From: Streptomyces blattellae
Lineage (GTDB): Bacteria > Actinomycetota > Actinomycetes > Streptomycetales > Streptomycetaceae
Direction of reading: 5' to 3'
Length of the DNA: 50,834 nt
NCBI RefSeq assembly: GCF_009709555.1
Contig: NZ_WJBG01000162.1
Location: 1 to 50,834, forward strand
Shown here: positions 1 through 7,954 of the stretch, piece after piece
How positions within the stretch are numbered: position 1 is the first letter of the stretch
Layout of the letters: the number at the start of each line of letters is the position of its first letter
Notes under the pieces: generated by a model
The model's input: only the letters and a program-made list of their open reading frames with translations
Databases searched by the model: none
What the model was told of the DNA's origin: nothing
Translations under genes and position numbers: made by a program

Positions 1-19
1 CGGCGGTCCGACCGGTGTC

Positions 20-1396
20 GTGCCCGGCGCATCCGGGGGCGAGGCCCAACCGGGCACCCCGCCCCCGGCTCCCGACAGCGGCAGCCCGACCGGGAACCGG
101 CCCACCGCCCCCGCAGGCGAGCGCCCCGGTGCAAGTCCCGTGAGCGACTCCTCGCACACCCCGGCGGACACCGGCCAGGACCACGCCGACCGGTCTCTCG
201 CGCACTCCGGTAGCGGCAAAGCCCCCCAGCCCCCGCGCCCCCGGGACCCCAGAGGCGGGCTGCTGATGGGGCGTCCCTTCGGGGTGCCCGTGTATGTCGC
301 GCCGAGCTGGTTCCTCGTCGCCGCCCTGATCACCTGGGTGTTCGGCGGGCAGCTCGACCGCGTGCTGCCCGAACTCGGCGCCGCCCGCTACCTCGTGTCC
401 CTCTTCTTCGCGGTCGCCTTCTACGCCTCCGTACTCGTCCACGAACTCGCCCACACCGTCGCCGCCCTCCGCTTCAAGCTCCCGGTCCGCCGCATCCAGC
501 TCCAGTTCTTCGGCGGCGTCTCCGAGATCGAGAAGGAGGCCGAGACACCCGGCCGCGAATTCGTCCTCGCCTTCGTCGGCCCGCTGCTCTCCCTCGTCCT
601 CGCCGGCCTCTTCTTCCTCGCCCTGCAACCCGTGGAGCCCGACACCGTCCCCGGCGTCCTGCTGGCCGGCCTGATGATCTCCAACCTGATCGTCGCCGCC
701 TTCAACCTGCTCCCCGGCCTCCCCCTCGACGGAGGCCGCATGCTCCGCGCCGTCGTCTGGAAGATCACCGGCAAACCCATGAGCGGCACCATCGCCGCCG
801 CCTGGATCGGCCGCGCCCTCGCCGTCTCCGTCCTCATCGGCCTGCCCCTGGTCACCCAGTCCGGCGCACTCGGCAGCGACGCCGTGGACAACGTCGGCAT
901 GGACACCGTCATGGACGCCCTGCTCGCCGCGATCCTCGCCGCGATCATCTGGACCGGCGCCGGCAACAGCCTGCGCATGGCCCGCCTGCGCGAACACCTC
1001 CCCGAACTGCGCGCCCGCAACCTCACCCGCCGCGCCGTCCCCGTCGAAACGCACACCCCCCTCTCCGAGGCCCTGCGCCGCGCCAACGAGGCCGGCGCCC
1101 GCGCTCTCGTCGTCGTCGACGCCGACGGCCAGCCCCTCTCACTCGTCCGCGAGGCCGCCATCGTCGGCGTCCCCGAACACCGCCGCCCCTGGGTCGCCGT
1201 CAGCGGCCTCGCCCAAGACCTCACCGACGGCATGCGCGTCTCCGCCGAACTGGCCGGCGAAGACCTCCTGGACGCCCTGCGCGCCACCCCCGCCACCGAA
1301 TACCTCGTCGTCGAGGAGACCGGCGAGATCTACGGCGTCCTGTCCGCCGCCGACGTGGAACGCGCCTTCGTGAAGGCCATGGCCCGCCCCTCCTAG
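20..1396 (+). CDS. M50 site-2-type intramembrane metalloprotease with CBS domains
   Basis: Integral-membrane zinc protease expected to cleave substrates within the membrane. The HExxH zinc motif is HELAH at residues 141-145, and the second metal/active-site motif NLLPGLPLDGGR is at 229-240. Several hydrophobic segments (about 95-115, 124-140, 180-203, 212-230, 267-280, 300-315) surround them. The C-terminal third (about 345-455) looks like a CBS pair, as in the SpoIVFB/Rip3 subgroup. The first 80 residues are Pro/Gly/Ser-rich and poorly structured. The start is uncertain: the frame is open to the window edge, GTG at 20 and GTG at 140 are possible, and ATG at 266 begins the conserved region. 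It ends 38 bp before trmI. The physiological substrate is unknown. Confidence 0.85.
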   Translation: MPGASGGEAQPGTPPPAPDSGSPTGNRPTAPAGERPGASPVSDSSHTPADTGQDHADRSLAHSGSGKAPQPPRPRDPRGGLLMGRPFGVPVYVAPSWFLVAALITWVFGGQLDRVLPELGAARYLVSLFFAVAFYASVLVHELAHTVAALRFKLPVRRIQLQFFGGVSEIEKEAETPGREFVLAFVGPLLSLVLAGLFFLALQPVEPDTVPGVLLAGLMISNLIVAAFNLLPGLPLDGGRMLRAVVWKITGKPMSGTIAAAWIGRALAVSVLIGLPLVTQSGALGSDAVDNVGMDTVMDALLAAILAAIIWTGAGNSLRMARLREHLPELRARNLTRRAVPVETHTPLSEALRRANEAGARALVVVDADGQPLSLVREAAIVGVPEHRRPWVAVSGLAQDLTDGMRVSAELAGEDLLDALRATPATEYLVVEETGEIYGVLSAADVERAFVKAMARPS

Positions 1397-1422
1397 TGGT
1401 CGGCGACCCCGGCAAACGCCGG

Positions 1423-1428
1423 TAGGCT
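1423..1428 (+). promoter_or_regulatory. -10 box (TAGGCT) for a probably leaderless trmI transcript
   Basis: TAGGCT ends 6 bases before the ATG at 1435, and there is no Shine-Dalgarno sequence between them. Transcription should therefore begin at or next to the start codon. No convincing -35 was seen. Confidence 0.5.
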
Positions 1429-1434
1429 GGTCAC

Positions 1435-2337
1435 ATGTCCGAACCGACCGGTGCCGCCCGCAGGCGCGGGCCCTTCAAGGTCGGGGACCAGGTACAGCTG
1501 ACCGATCCCAAGGGCCGTCACTACACGTTCACGCTCGAAGCCGGGAAGAACTTCCACACCCACAAGGGTTCCTTCCCGCACGACGAACTGATCGGTGCTC
1601 CCGAGGGCAGCGTCGTCCGCACCACCGGGAACGTCGCCTACCTCGCGCTGCGCCCCCTGCTCCCCGACTACGTCCTGTCCATGCCCCGCGGCGCCGCCGT
1701 GGTCTACCCCAAGGACGCGGGGCAGATCCTCGCCTTCGCCGACATCTTCCCCGGCGCGCGCGTCGTGGAAGCCGGCGTCGGCTCCGGCTCCCTCAGCAGT
1801 TTCCTGCTGCGCGCCATCGGCGACCAGGGCATGCTGCACAGCTACGAGCGCCGCGAAGACTTCGCCGGCATCGCCCGGCAGAACGTCGAACGCTACTTCG
1901 GCGGCCCGCACCCCGCCTGGCAGCTCACCGTCGGCGACCTCCAGGACAACCTCAGCGACACCGAGGTCGACCGCGTCATCCTCGACATGCTCGCCCCCTG
2001 GGAGTGCCTGGAAGCCGTCTCCAAGGCCCTCGTCCCCGGCGGCATCCTCTGCTGCTACGTCGCCACCACCACCCAGCTCGCCCGGACCGTCGAGTCCATC
2101 CGCGAGATCGGCTGCTTCAACGAGCCGACATCCTGGGAGACGATGATCCGCAACTGGCACATCGAGGGCCTCGCCGTCCGCCCCGACCACCGCATGATCG
2201 GCCACACCGGCTTCCTCCTCACCGCCCGCCGCCTCGCCGACGGCGTCGAACCCCCCATGCGCCGCCGCCGCCCCGCCAAGGGCGCCTACGGCGAGGACTA
2301 CGCCGGCCCCAACGCCGACGGAGGCACCGCACGCTGA
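1435..2337 (+). CDS. trmI: tRNA (adenine-58-N1)-methyltransferase TrmI
   Basis: SAM-dependent enzyme that methylates A58 (in some actinobacteria also A57) in the tRNA T-loop, working as a tetramer in the cytosol. The 300-residue length matches bacterial TrmI. The SAM-binding loop VVEAGVGSGSLS starts at residue 110, followed by the acidic residue after strand 2 (SYERRED) and the VDRVILDMLAPWE motif of this family. The N-terminal 60 residues form the usual beta-barrel (FKVGDQVQLTDPKGRHYTF). The C-terminal tail is basic (MRRRRPAKG). This gene lies beside the proteasome locus in many actinobacteria. ATG 1435 is preferred because a -10 box sits just upstream. Confidence 0.95.
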   Translation: MSEPTGAARRRGPFKVGDQVQLTDPKGRHYTFTLEAGKNFHTHKGSFPHDELIGAPEGSVVRTTGNVAYLALRPLLPDYVLSMPRGAAVVYPKDAGQILAFADIFPGARVVEAGVGSGSLSSFLLRAIGDQGMLHSYERREDFAGIARQNVERYFGGPHPAWQLTVGDLQDNLSDTEVDRVILDMLAPWECLEAVSKALVPGGILCCYVATTTQLARTVESIREIGCFNEPTSWETMIRNWHIEGLAVRPDHRMIGHTGFLLTARRLADGVEPPMRRRRPAKGAYGEDYAGPNADGGTAR

Positions 2338-2371
2338 GGCGGCCCAGTGCCGCAATCAACGTACAAACCTC

Positions 2372-2409
2372 GTGGCCGAGTTCCCGGGAACGCCCCGGAA
2401 CTCGGCCAC
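2372..2409 (+). terminator. Perfect 13-bp hairpin after trmI
   Basis: Arms GTGGCCGAGTTCC (2372-2384) and GGAACTCGGCCAC (2397-2409) pair perfectly around a 12-base loop. It lies 34 bp after the trmI stop and before the next gene. There is no U-tract, which is common for Streptomyces terminators. Confidence 0.7.
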
Positions 2410-2575
2410 CACGCCTTTGCGTTGACACCCGGACAGAATGCGGGCGGCCAAGAACGCAACAGGCGGCCAACGGCACAACATCCCCCCACCCCGCCGTTCC
2501 CCCGCACTGTGACGTGTGGCACGATGCTGGCCACCCCCACCCCCACCGGCACAGCCCTCGCAGGAGACACTCCTA

Positions 2576-3151
2576 GTGCAGCAATCCGCCGTTCCGGAAC
2601 TCGCGCACACGCACACCCGCCCGATCCACTGGCTCGCCACCGCGACCGCCCTCGCCGGCGTCGTCGCCCTCTCCTCGATCTTCCAGCCCGACGCGGCCAC
2701 CGCCGCCCAGGCCCCCGGCCCGGACTCCAAGACCGCCCAGGCCACCGCCACCGCGCCCGACCCCGCCGACGCCGACTTCCCGATCGAATGCGGCCCCGTG
2801 AAAGCAGTCGTGGTGAAGAAGGCCTCCGGAGACCTCGACGGCGACGGCAGGCCCGAAACCGTCGCCGTCGTCCACTGCGACGCCCCCATGGGCACCCCGC
2901 CCGACGGCCTGTACGTCCTCACCGCCGCCGACACCAGCAAGCCGCGCGTCGTGGCCACGCTCGTCGACCCCAAGGACCGCACCACCGTCAGCGACATCGC
3001 CATACGGGACGAAGAAGTCCTCGGCACCGTGCTCGGCTACTCGTCGCCCGACGTGCCGCGTTGCTGCCCCGACATCAAGGACAGCCCGAAATGGCAGTGG
3101 CAGAACGGCACGTTCGTCCGCTCCGAGCCCTCCGCGGCGCGCAACGCCTGA
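2576..3151 (+). CDS. Secreted or membrane-anchored hypothetical protein
   Basis: Unknown function, 191 residues from GTG 2576, which has GGAG at 2563-2566 at normal spacing; an in-frame GTG at 2516 lacks a ribosome site. An N-terminal hydrophobic stretch at about residues 18-35 followed by DAATAAQAPG looks like an uncleaved or cleaved Sec signal. The mature part contains DLDGDGRPETVAVVHCD, resembling a VCBS/FG-GAP-like repeat that can bind calcium. Cysteines in the mature part (IECG, VHCD, PRCCPD) could form extracellular disulfides. It stands between two hairpins as its own transcription unit. The name reflects topology only. Confidence 0.75.
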   Translation: MQQSAVPELAHTHTRPIHWLATATALAGVVALSSIFQPDAATAAQAPGPDSKTAQATATAPDPADADFPIECGPVKAVVVKKASGDLDGDGRPETVAVVHCDAPMGTPPDGLYVLTAADTSKPRVVATLVDPKDRTTVSDIAIRDEEVLGTVLGYSSPDVPRCCPDIKDSPKWQWQNGTFVRSEPSAARNA

Positions 3152-3152
3152 A

Positions 3153-3188
3153 GCCCACCAAACCACGGAACATCAACCGACGGTGGGC
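3153..3188. terminator. Weak inverted repeat between convergent genes
   Basis: GCCCACC (3153-3159) and GGTGGGC (3182-3188) could pair across a 22-base loop between the convergent hypothetical gene and the ferredoxin gene. The pairing is short, so this is a weak call. Confidence 0.3.
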
Positions 3189-3216
3189 CGGACAGTGACG
3201 TAGCACACCCGTGCCA

Positions 3217-3543
3217 TCACTCCGCGTCAGGGCCGAAGACCTCCACCCGGTCCGCCACCCGACGCACATGGATGCACTCACCCGGACACTCCCGCGCCGA
3301 GTCCACCACATCCGTGAGAAGCGGCAGCGGTACAGGTGTTGTGGCGCCCTTGGCCAGCAGCAGCTCGTCGTCCGAGCTCTTCACATACGCCAGACCGTCG
3401 ATGTCCAACTCGAACACCTCAGGCGCATACTGGGCACAGATGCCGTCGCCGGTACAGAGATCCTGGTCGATCCAGACCTCCAGAGCCTCCCCGCCGCCCC
3501 CGGCCTCCTCCTGCACGCTCATCTCTCCCGCCGTCTCCCGCAC
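3217..3543 (-). CDS. 3Fe-4S ferredoxin
   Basis: Small soluble electron carrier of the actinobacterial 3Fe-4S type that commonly feeds cytochromes P450. Cysteines at 30 and 36 (CTGDGIC) and 86 (ECPGEC) match the three-ligand pattern CxxxxxC...CP; Cys90 is an extra cysteine. The position that would hold a fourth ligand in 4Fe-4S proteins is not a cysteine. The protein is acidic, as expected. GTG 3543 gives 108 residues; ATG 3522 (MSVQEEAG) gives 101. A TAGGGT -10 lies upstream on the minus strand near 3567. No P450 or reductase gene is adjacent, so the partner is unknown. Confidence 0.88.
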   Translation of the reverse strand: MRETAGEMSVQEEAGGGGEALEVWIDQDLCTGDGICAQYAPEVFELDIDGLAYVKSSDDELLLAKGATTPVPLPLLTDVVDSARECPGECIHVRRVADRVEVFGPDAE

Positions 3544-4024
3544 CCGGTGTTGGACCCTTCGACCCTACCTCCGCCCAAAGGACGGCCACGATCGAGGCTC
3601 TTCCAGCCCCCTCGACAGACACGGCGGACCCCGATCTCTTACGGCGAACACGATCTCCGCCAGCCGCCTCCCATGTGACCCCGACCACCCGCCACCGACA
3701 CGCTGAGTCAACCCCCCGACGCCGGCCCCCGACGCGCACCCAGCCCCCGCCCAGACCGCCGCAGCACCCCACCACCCAAGCGCCACAAGCCCTCCGACGA
3801 CCGACAACACCGGCAACTCGCGCCCGGCGCGAAGGATTTTGACCACTCCACACTTGGAACACGCCGCTTCTGAATCACGTTGACTGGGTATCCACACGGC
3901 GTGAGGGAGTGCGCAGGGTGACCGACGACACACCTTGACAGTCTTTGTGATCTAGGGGTTTCAATCGATACCCACCCAGGTAGGGTCTGGAAGCGTCCAG
4001 CTCCCCTTGGAGGAGGTGAGGACC
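3544..4024. other. Intergenic region between ferredoxin and arc
   Basis: About 480 bp with no credible gene. The first half is a C-rich, A/C-skewed low-complexity stretch (about 3680-3830) in which open frames exist only because stops are rare. The second half holds the arc promoter region. A TTGACA at 3935-3940 has no good -10 at normal spacing. Confidence 0.6.
3959..3986 (+). promoter_or_regulatory. Candidate arc promoter
   Basis: TAGGGT at 3981-3986 resembles a HrdB-type -10. TTTCAA at 3959-3964 lies 16 bases upstream as a possible -35. The predicted transcript would carry a leader of about 30 bases containing the strong GGAGGAGGTGA ribosome site just before GTG 4025. Confidence 0.45.
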
Positions 4025-5791
4025 GTGGCAGCCCACGACGACGACATGAACCGCGGCATCCGCCCGGGACGAGGGTCCGACGACCCGGCCGGGCAGATTG
4101 CCTACCTTGAGCAGGAGATCGCCGTCCTGCGACGCAAGCTCGCCGACTCTCCGCGACACACGAGAATTCTCGAAGAGCGGATCGTCGAGCTGCAGACCAA
4201 CCTGGCCGGCGTATCCGCACAGAACGAGCGACTCGCCAACACGCTCCGTGAGGCCCGCGACCAGATCGTGGCCCTCAAGGAAGAAGTCGACCGGCTCGCA
4301 CAGCCCCCGGCCGGCTTCGGAGTCTTCCTCACGGCGAACGAGGACGGCACCGCCGACATCTTCACCGGCGGCCGCAAACTCCGCGTGAACGTCAGCCCGA
4401 GCGTCGAACTCGAAGAGCTCCGACGCGGCCAGGAAGTAATGCTCAACGAAGCGCTCAACGTGGTCGAAGCCATGGAGTACGAGCGCGTCGGCGACATCGT
4501 CACCCTCAAGGAGATCCTTGAGGACGGCGAACGCGCCCTGGTGCTCGGGCACACCGACGAGGAACGGGTGGTACGGCTCGCCGAGCCGCTGCTGGACGTC
4601 ACCATCCGCCCCGGCGACGCCCTCCTGCTCGAACCCCGCTCCGGCTACGTCTACGAAGTCGTCCCCAAGAGCGAAGTCGAGGAACTCGTCCTCGAAGAGG
4701 TCCCCGACATCGGCTACGAGCAGATCGGCGGCCTGGGCAACCAGATCGAAATGATCCGCGACGCCGTCGAGCTCCCCTACCTCTACCCCGACCTGTTCAA
4801 GGAGCACGAACTGCGGCCGCCCAAGGGCGTCCTGCTCTACGGCCCCCCCGGATGCGGCAAGACCCTCATCGCCAAGGCCGTCGCCAACTCGCTGGCCAAA
4901 AAGGTCGCCGAAGTCACCGGCCAAGCCACCGGCAAGAGCTTCTTCCTCAACATCAAGGGCCCCGAGCTCCTCAACAAATACGTCGGCGAGACCGAGCGAC
5001 AGATCCGCCTCGTCTTCCAGCGCGCCAGGGAGAAGGCCAGCGAGGGCACACCCGTCATCGTCTTCTTCGACGAGATGGAATCCCTCTTCCGCACCCGCGG
5101 CTCCGGCGTCAGCTCAGACGTGGAAAACACCATCGTCCCCCAGCTCCTCGCCGAGATCGACGGCGTCGAAGGCCTGCAGAACGTGGTCGTGATCGGCGCC
5201 TCCAACCGCGAGGACATGATCGACCCCGCCATCCTGCGCCCCGGCCGACTCGACGTGAAGATCAAAATCGAGCGCCCGGACGCCGAAGCCGCCAAGGACA
5301 TCTTCCAGAAGTACCTCACGGAACGGCTCCCGCTGCACCCCGAGGACATCGGCGAACACGGCGGCGACAAGGGCGCCACGGTCCAGGGCATGATCCAGAC
5401 CGCGGTCGAGCAGATGTACGCCGAAACCGAGGAAAACCGCTTCCTTGAGGTCACCTACGCCAACGGCGACAAGGAAGTCCTCTACTTCAAGGACTTCAAC
5501 TCCGGCGCCATGATCGAAAACATCGTCGGACGCGCCAAGAAAATGGCGATCAAGGACTTCCTGGAGCACAAGCAAAAAGGCCTCCGCGTCTCCCACCTCC
5601 TCCAGGCCTGCGTGGACGAGTTCAAGGAGAACGAAGACCTGCCCAACACCACCAACCCGGACGACTGGGCCCGAATCTCCGGAAAGAAGGGCGAACGGAT
5701 CGTCTACATTCGCACCCTCATCACCGGAAAGCAGGGCGCCGACACCGGACGCTCCATCGACACGGTGGCGAACACCGGTCAGTACCTGTAA
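4025..5791 (+). CDS. arc: Proteasome-associated AAA+ ATPase Arc (Mpa)
   Basis: Hexameric ring ATPase that binds pupylated proteins, unfolds them and feeds them into the 20S proteasome. From GTG 4025 (strong GGAGGAGGTGA site directly upstream) it is 588 residues, the size expected for Streptomyces ARC. Order: N-terminal coiled coil that binds Pup (about 20-85), tandem OB domains (about 90-235), AAA+ domain with Walker A GPPGCGKT at 273-280 and Walker B VIVFFDE at 344-350, and a C-terminal region ending GQYL. That C-terminal tyrosine-containing tail docks into the proteasome alpha ring. It is the first gene of the cluster and has its own terminator, so it is probably transcribed separately from dop. 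Confidence 0.97.
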   Translation: MAAHDDDMNRGIRPGRGSDDPAGQIAYLEQEIAVLRRKLADSPRHTRILEERIVELQTNLAGVSAQNERLANTLREARDQIVALKEEVDRLAQPPAGFGVFLTANEDGTADIFTGGRKLRVNVSPSVELEELRRGQEVMLNEALNVVEAMEYERVGDIVTLKEILEDGERALVLGHTDEERVVRLAEPLLDVTIRPGDALLLEPRSGYVYEVVPKSEVEELVLEEVPDIGYEQIGGLGNQIEMIRDAVELPYLYPDLFKEHELRPPKGVLLYGPPGCGKTLIAKAVANSLAKKVAEVTGQATGKSFFLNIKGPELLNKYVGETERQIRLVFQRAREKASEGTPVIVFFDEMESLFRTRGSGVSSDVENTIVPQLLAEIDGVEGLQNVVVIGASNREDMIDPAILRPGRLDVKIKIERPDAEAAKDIFQKYLTERLPLHPEDIGEHGGDKGATVQGMIQTAVEQMYAETEENRFLEVTYANGDKEVLYFKDFNSGAMIENIVGRAKKMAIKDFLEHKQKGLRVSHLLQACVDEFKENEDLPNTTNPDDWARISGKKGERIVYIRTLITGKQGADTGRSIDTVANTGQYL

Positions 5792-5800
5792 AAGACAGGG

Positions 5801-5844
5801 CGGCTGCGGGTGCCCTCACCGGGTACCCGCAGCCGACTGCTTTT
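5801..5844 (+). terminator. Rho-independent terminator after arc
   Basis: Arms CGGCTGCGGGT (5801-5811) and ACCCGCAGCCG (5825-5835), perfect 11 bp, followed by TTTT at 5841-5844. It begins 10 bp after the arc stop codon. Confidence 0.85.
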
Positions 5845-6025
5845 CAGGCCACGGCTGGAGCAAGGCAATGACGCAAATGATCTCCCCACCAGCGCAGAGG
5901 CGTTCTAGGCTCTTCGGTACCGCCGAGTCGCGCAGTGCGGGGACGGGCACCGCACACGCACCGGAGCGCCAGCGGTACTTGAGCAGCGTCCCCGACCGAG
6001 GACGCCGCCGGGCAAGGAGGGCCGC

Positions 6026-7537
6026 ATGACTGTACGGCGAGTAATGGGCATCGAGACGGAGTACGGGATCTCCGTCCCCGGCCACCCCAACGCCAATGCC
6101 ATGCTCACCTCATCCCAAATCGTCAACGCCTACGCGGCGGCGATGCACCGGGCCCGCCGGGCCCGCTGGGACTTCGAGGAGGAGAACCCGCTACGGGACG
6201 CACGAGGCTTCGACCTCGCCCGCGAAGCCGCCGACTCCAGCCAGCTCACCGACGAGGACATCGGCCTCGCCAACGTCATCCTCACCAACGGCGCACGCCT
6301 CTACGTCGACCACGCACACCCCGAATACAGCGCCCCCGAGGTCACCAACCCCCGGGACGCCGTCCTCTGGGACAAAGCCGGCGAACGCATCATGGCCGAA
6401 GCCGCCGAACGAGCCGCCCAGCTCCCCGGCGCCCAGCCCATCCACCTGTACAAAAACAACACCGACAACAAAGGCGCCTCTTACGGCACCCACGAGAACT
6501 ACCTGATGAAGCGGGAAACCCCCTTCTCGGACATCGTGCGCCACCTCACGCCCTTCTTCGTCTCCCGCCAGGTCTTCGCCGGAGCAGGCCGCGTCGGCAT
6601 CGGCCAGGACGGACACGAACACGGCTTCCAGCTCAGCCAGCGCGCCGACTACTTCGAAGTCGAGGTAGGCCTGGAAACCACCCTGAAGCGCCCGATCATC
6701 AACACCCGCGACGAACCCCACGCGGACGCGGAAAAATACCGCCGCCTCCACGTGATCATCGGCGACGCGAACCTCGCCGAGATCTCCACCTACCTGAAAC
6801 TCGGCACCACCTCCCTGGTCCTCTCCATGATCGAAGACGGCTTCATCGCCGTCGACCTCGCCGTCGACCAACCGGTCCGCACCCTCCACCAGGTCTCCCA
6901 CGACCCGACACTCAAGCGCCTGGTCACCCTCCGCAGCGGCCGCACACTCACCGCCGTCCAACTCCAAATGGAGTACTACGAGCTCTCCCGCAAATACGTG
7001 GAAGAGCGCTACGGCGCCGACGCCGACGACCAGACCAAAGACGTCCTCGCCCGCTGGGAAGACACCCTCAACCGCCTCGAAAACGACCCCATGAGCCTCG
7101 CCGGCGAACTCGACTGGATCGCCAAACGAGAACTCATGGAGGGCTACCGGCGCCGCGACGACCTCGACTGGGACGCCGCACGCCTCCACCTGGTCGACCT
7201 CCAGTACGCCGACGTACGAGAGGAAAAAGGCCTCTACAACCGCCTCGTCGCCCGAGGCCGCATGAAGCGCCTCCTGGACGAGCAGGACGTCGAGAACGCC
7301 CGCACAAAGCCGCCAGAGGACACACGCGCCTACTTCCGCGGACGGTGCCTGGAGCAGTACGCGGACGACGTAGCCGCCGCCTCCTGGGACTCCGTGATCT
7401 TCGACCTCCCCGGACGGGACTCGCTGCAACGCGTCCCAACCCTGGAACCGCTTCGCGGAACGCGTAATCACGTCAAGGAGCTCCTGGACCGTTGCCGCAC
7501 GGCAGAAGACCTGGTCAGGGTCCTCTCCGGCGGCTGA
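6026..7537 (+). CDS. dop: Pup deamidase/depupylase Dop
   Basis: Converts the C-terminal glutamine of Pup to glutamate and also removes Pup from conjugated proteins. It has the glutamine-synthetase-like fold shared with PafA. The 503-residue length fits. Family marks: GIETEYGIS at 8-16, the ARLYVDHAHPEYSAPE segment with catalytic Asp95, and NTRDEPHADAEKYRRLHVI. The insertion around residues 49-84, absent from PafA here, corresponds to the Dop-loop. ATG 6026 has AAGGAGG at 6014-6020; the internal ATG at 6044 has no such site. A possible -10 (TAGGCT, 5906-5911) lies about 115 bp upstream. Pup below ends in GGQ, so this enzyme is needed before ligation. Confidence 0.97.
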   Translation: MTVRRVMGIETEYGISVPGHPNANAMLTSSQIVNAYAAAMHRARRARWDFEEENPLRDARGFDLAREAADSSQLTDEDIGLANVILTNGARLYVDHAHPEYSAPEVTNPRDAVLWDKAGERIMAEAAERAAQLPGAQPIHLYKNNTDNKGASYGTHENYLMKRETPFSDIVRHLTPFFVSRQVFAGAGRVGIGQDGHEHGFQLSQRADYFEVEVGLETTLKRPIINTRDEPHADAEKYRRLHVIIGDANLAEISTYLKLGTTSLVLSMIEDGFIAVDLAVDQPVRTLHQVSHDPTLKRLVTLRSGRTLTAVQLQMEYYELSRKYVEERYGADADDQTKDVLARWEDTLNRLENDPMSLAGELDWIAKRELMEGYRRRDDLDWDAARLHLVDLQYADVREEKGLYNRLVARGRMKRLLDEQDVENARTKPPEDTRAYFRGRCLEQYADDVAAASWDSVIFDLPGRDSLQRVPTLEPLRGTRNHVKELLDRCRTAEDLVRVLSGG

Positions 7538-7582
7538 GAGAGCACCCGGGCAGTAACGGCCCGGCAGAGTGGAAATCCCGGC

Positions 7583-7612
7583 GTCCGGGAATCATCGAGG
7601 TGGTTCCCGGAC
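7583..7612 (+). terminator. 9-bp hairpin between dop and pup
   Basis: GTCCGGGAA (7583-7591) and TTCCCGGAC (7604-7612) pair perfectly around 12 bases. It lies between the dop stop and the pup -10 box. It could end the dop transcript or attenuate read-through into pup. Confidence 0.55.
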
Positions 7613-7639
7613 GTTGAGGGAACTGCGGGGCCGATGTCG

Positions 7640-7657
7640 GACCCTGCTTGTAGGGTC
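7640..7657 (+). promoter_or_regulatory. pup promoter -10 embedded in a palindrome
   Basis: TAGGGT (7651-7656) looks like a -10 box. It sits inside a perfect inverted repeat GACCCT (7640-7645) / AGGGTC (7652-7657) with a 6-base centre. The predicted leader is about 30 bases. The palindrome overlapping the -10 could be a repressor site or could be chance. Confidence 0.45.
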
Positions 7658-7692
7658 TGATCAAGAACGTCGAACCGAGCGGGGTGAGGGTT

Positions 7693-7911
7693 ATGGCGAC
7701 CAAGGACACCGGCGGCGGCCAGCAGAAGGCAACGCGCTCCACCGAGGAGGTCGAGGAGCAGGCGGCAGAGTCGCAGGCTTCGGAGGACCTCAAGGAGCGG
7801 CACGAGAAGCTGAGCGATGACGTGGACTCGGTCCTCGATGAAATCGATGACGTACTCGAGGAGAACGCCGAGGACTTCGTTCGAAGCTTCGTGCAAAAAG
7901 GTGGACAGTAA
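7693..7911 (+). CDS. pup: Prokaryotic ubiquitin-like protein Pup
   Basis: Small disordered tag protein that PafA links through its C-terminal residue to lysines of target proteins, marking them for Arc and the proteasome. From ATG 7693 it has 72 residues, rich in Glu, Asp, Lys and Gln. The conserved C-terminal half contains the helix-forming Arc-binding stretch (DDVDSVLDEIDDVLEENAEDF). It ends KGGQ, so the last residue is Gln and must be deamidated by Dop. A GTG at 7684 adds only three residues and is less likely; GGGGTGAGGG provides the ribosome site. It is the first gene of a pup-endonuclease-prcB-prcA unit. Confidence 0.98.
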   Translation: MATKDTGGGQQKATRSTEEVEEQAAESQASEDLKERHEKLSDDVDSVLDEIDDVLEENAEDFVRSFVQKGGQ

Positions 7912-7954
7912 AGGCCGTCAGGAACTTTTGCCTTCGAAATGAAGGTGGCGGGGG

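Noticed and set aside
421..1296. Long minus-strand open frame opposite the M50 protease
   Set aside because: It is antisense to a gene with clear motifs; its composition is the Arg/Ser/Ala-rich pattern of shadow frames in GC-rich DNA.
3935..3940. TTGACA as the arc -35 box
   Set aside because: No -10-like hexamer lies 16-19 bases downstream; TAGGGT at 3981 is too far from it.
3875..4924. 349-residue minus-strand frame overlapping arc
   Set aside because: Antisense to the conserved Arc coding sequence, with no recognisable domain.
6191..7471. 426-residue minus-strand frame opposite dop
   Set aside because: Gly/Val/Glu-rich shadow of dop; no motif or ribosome site.
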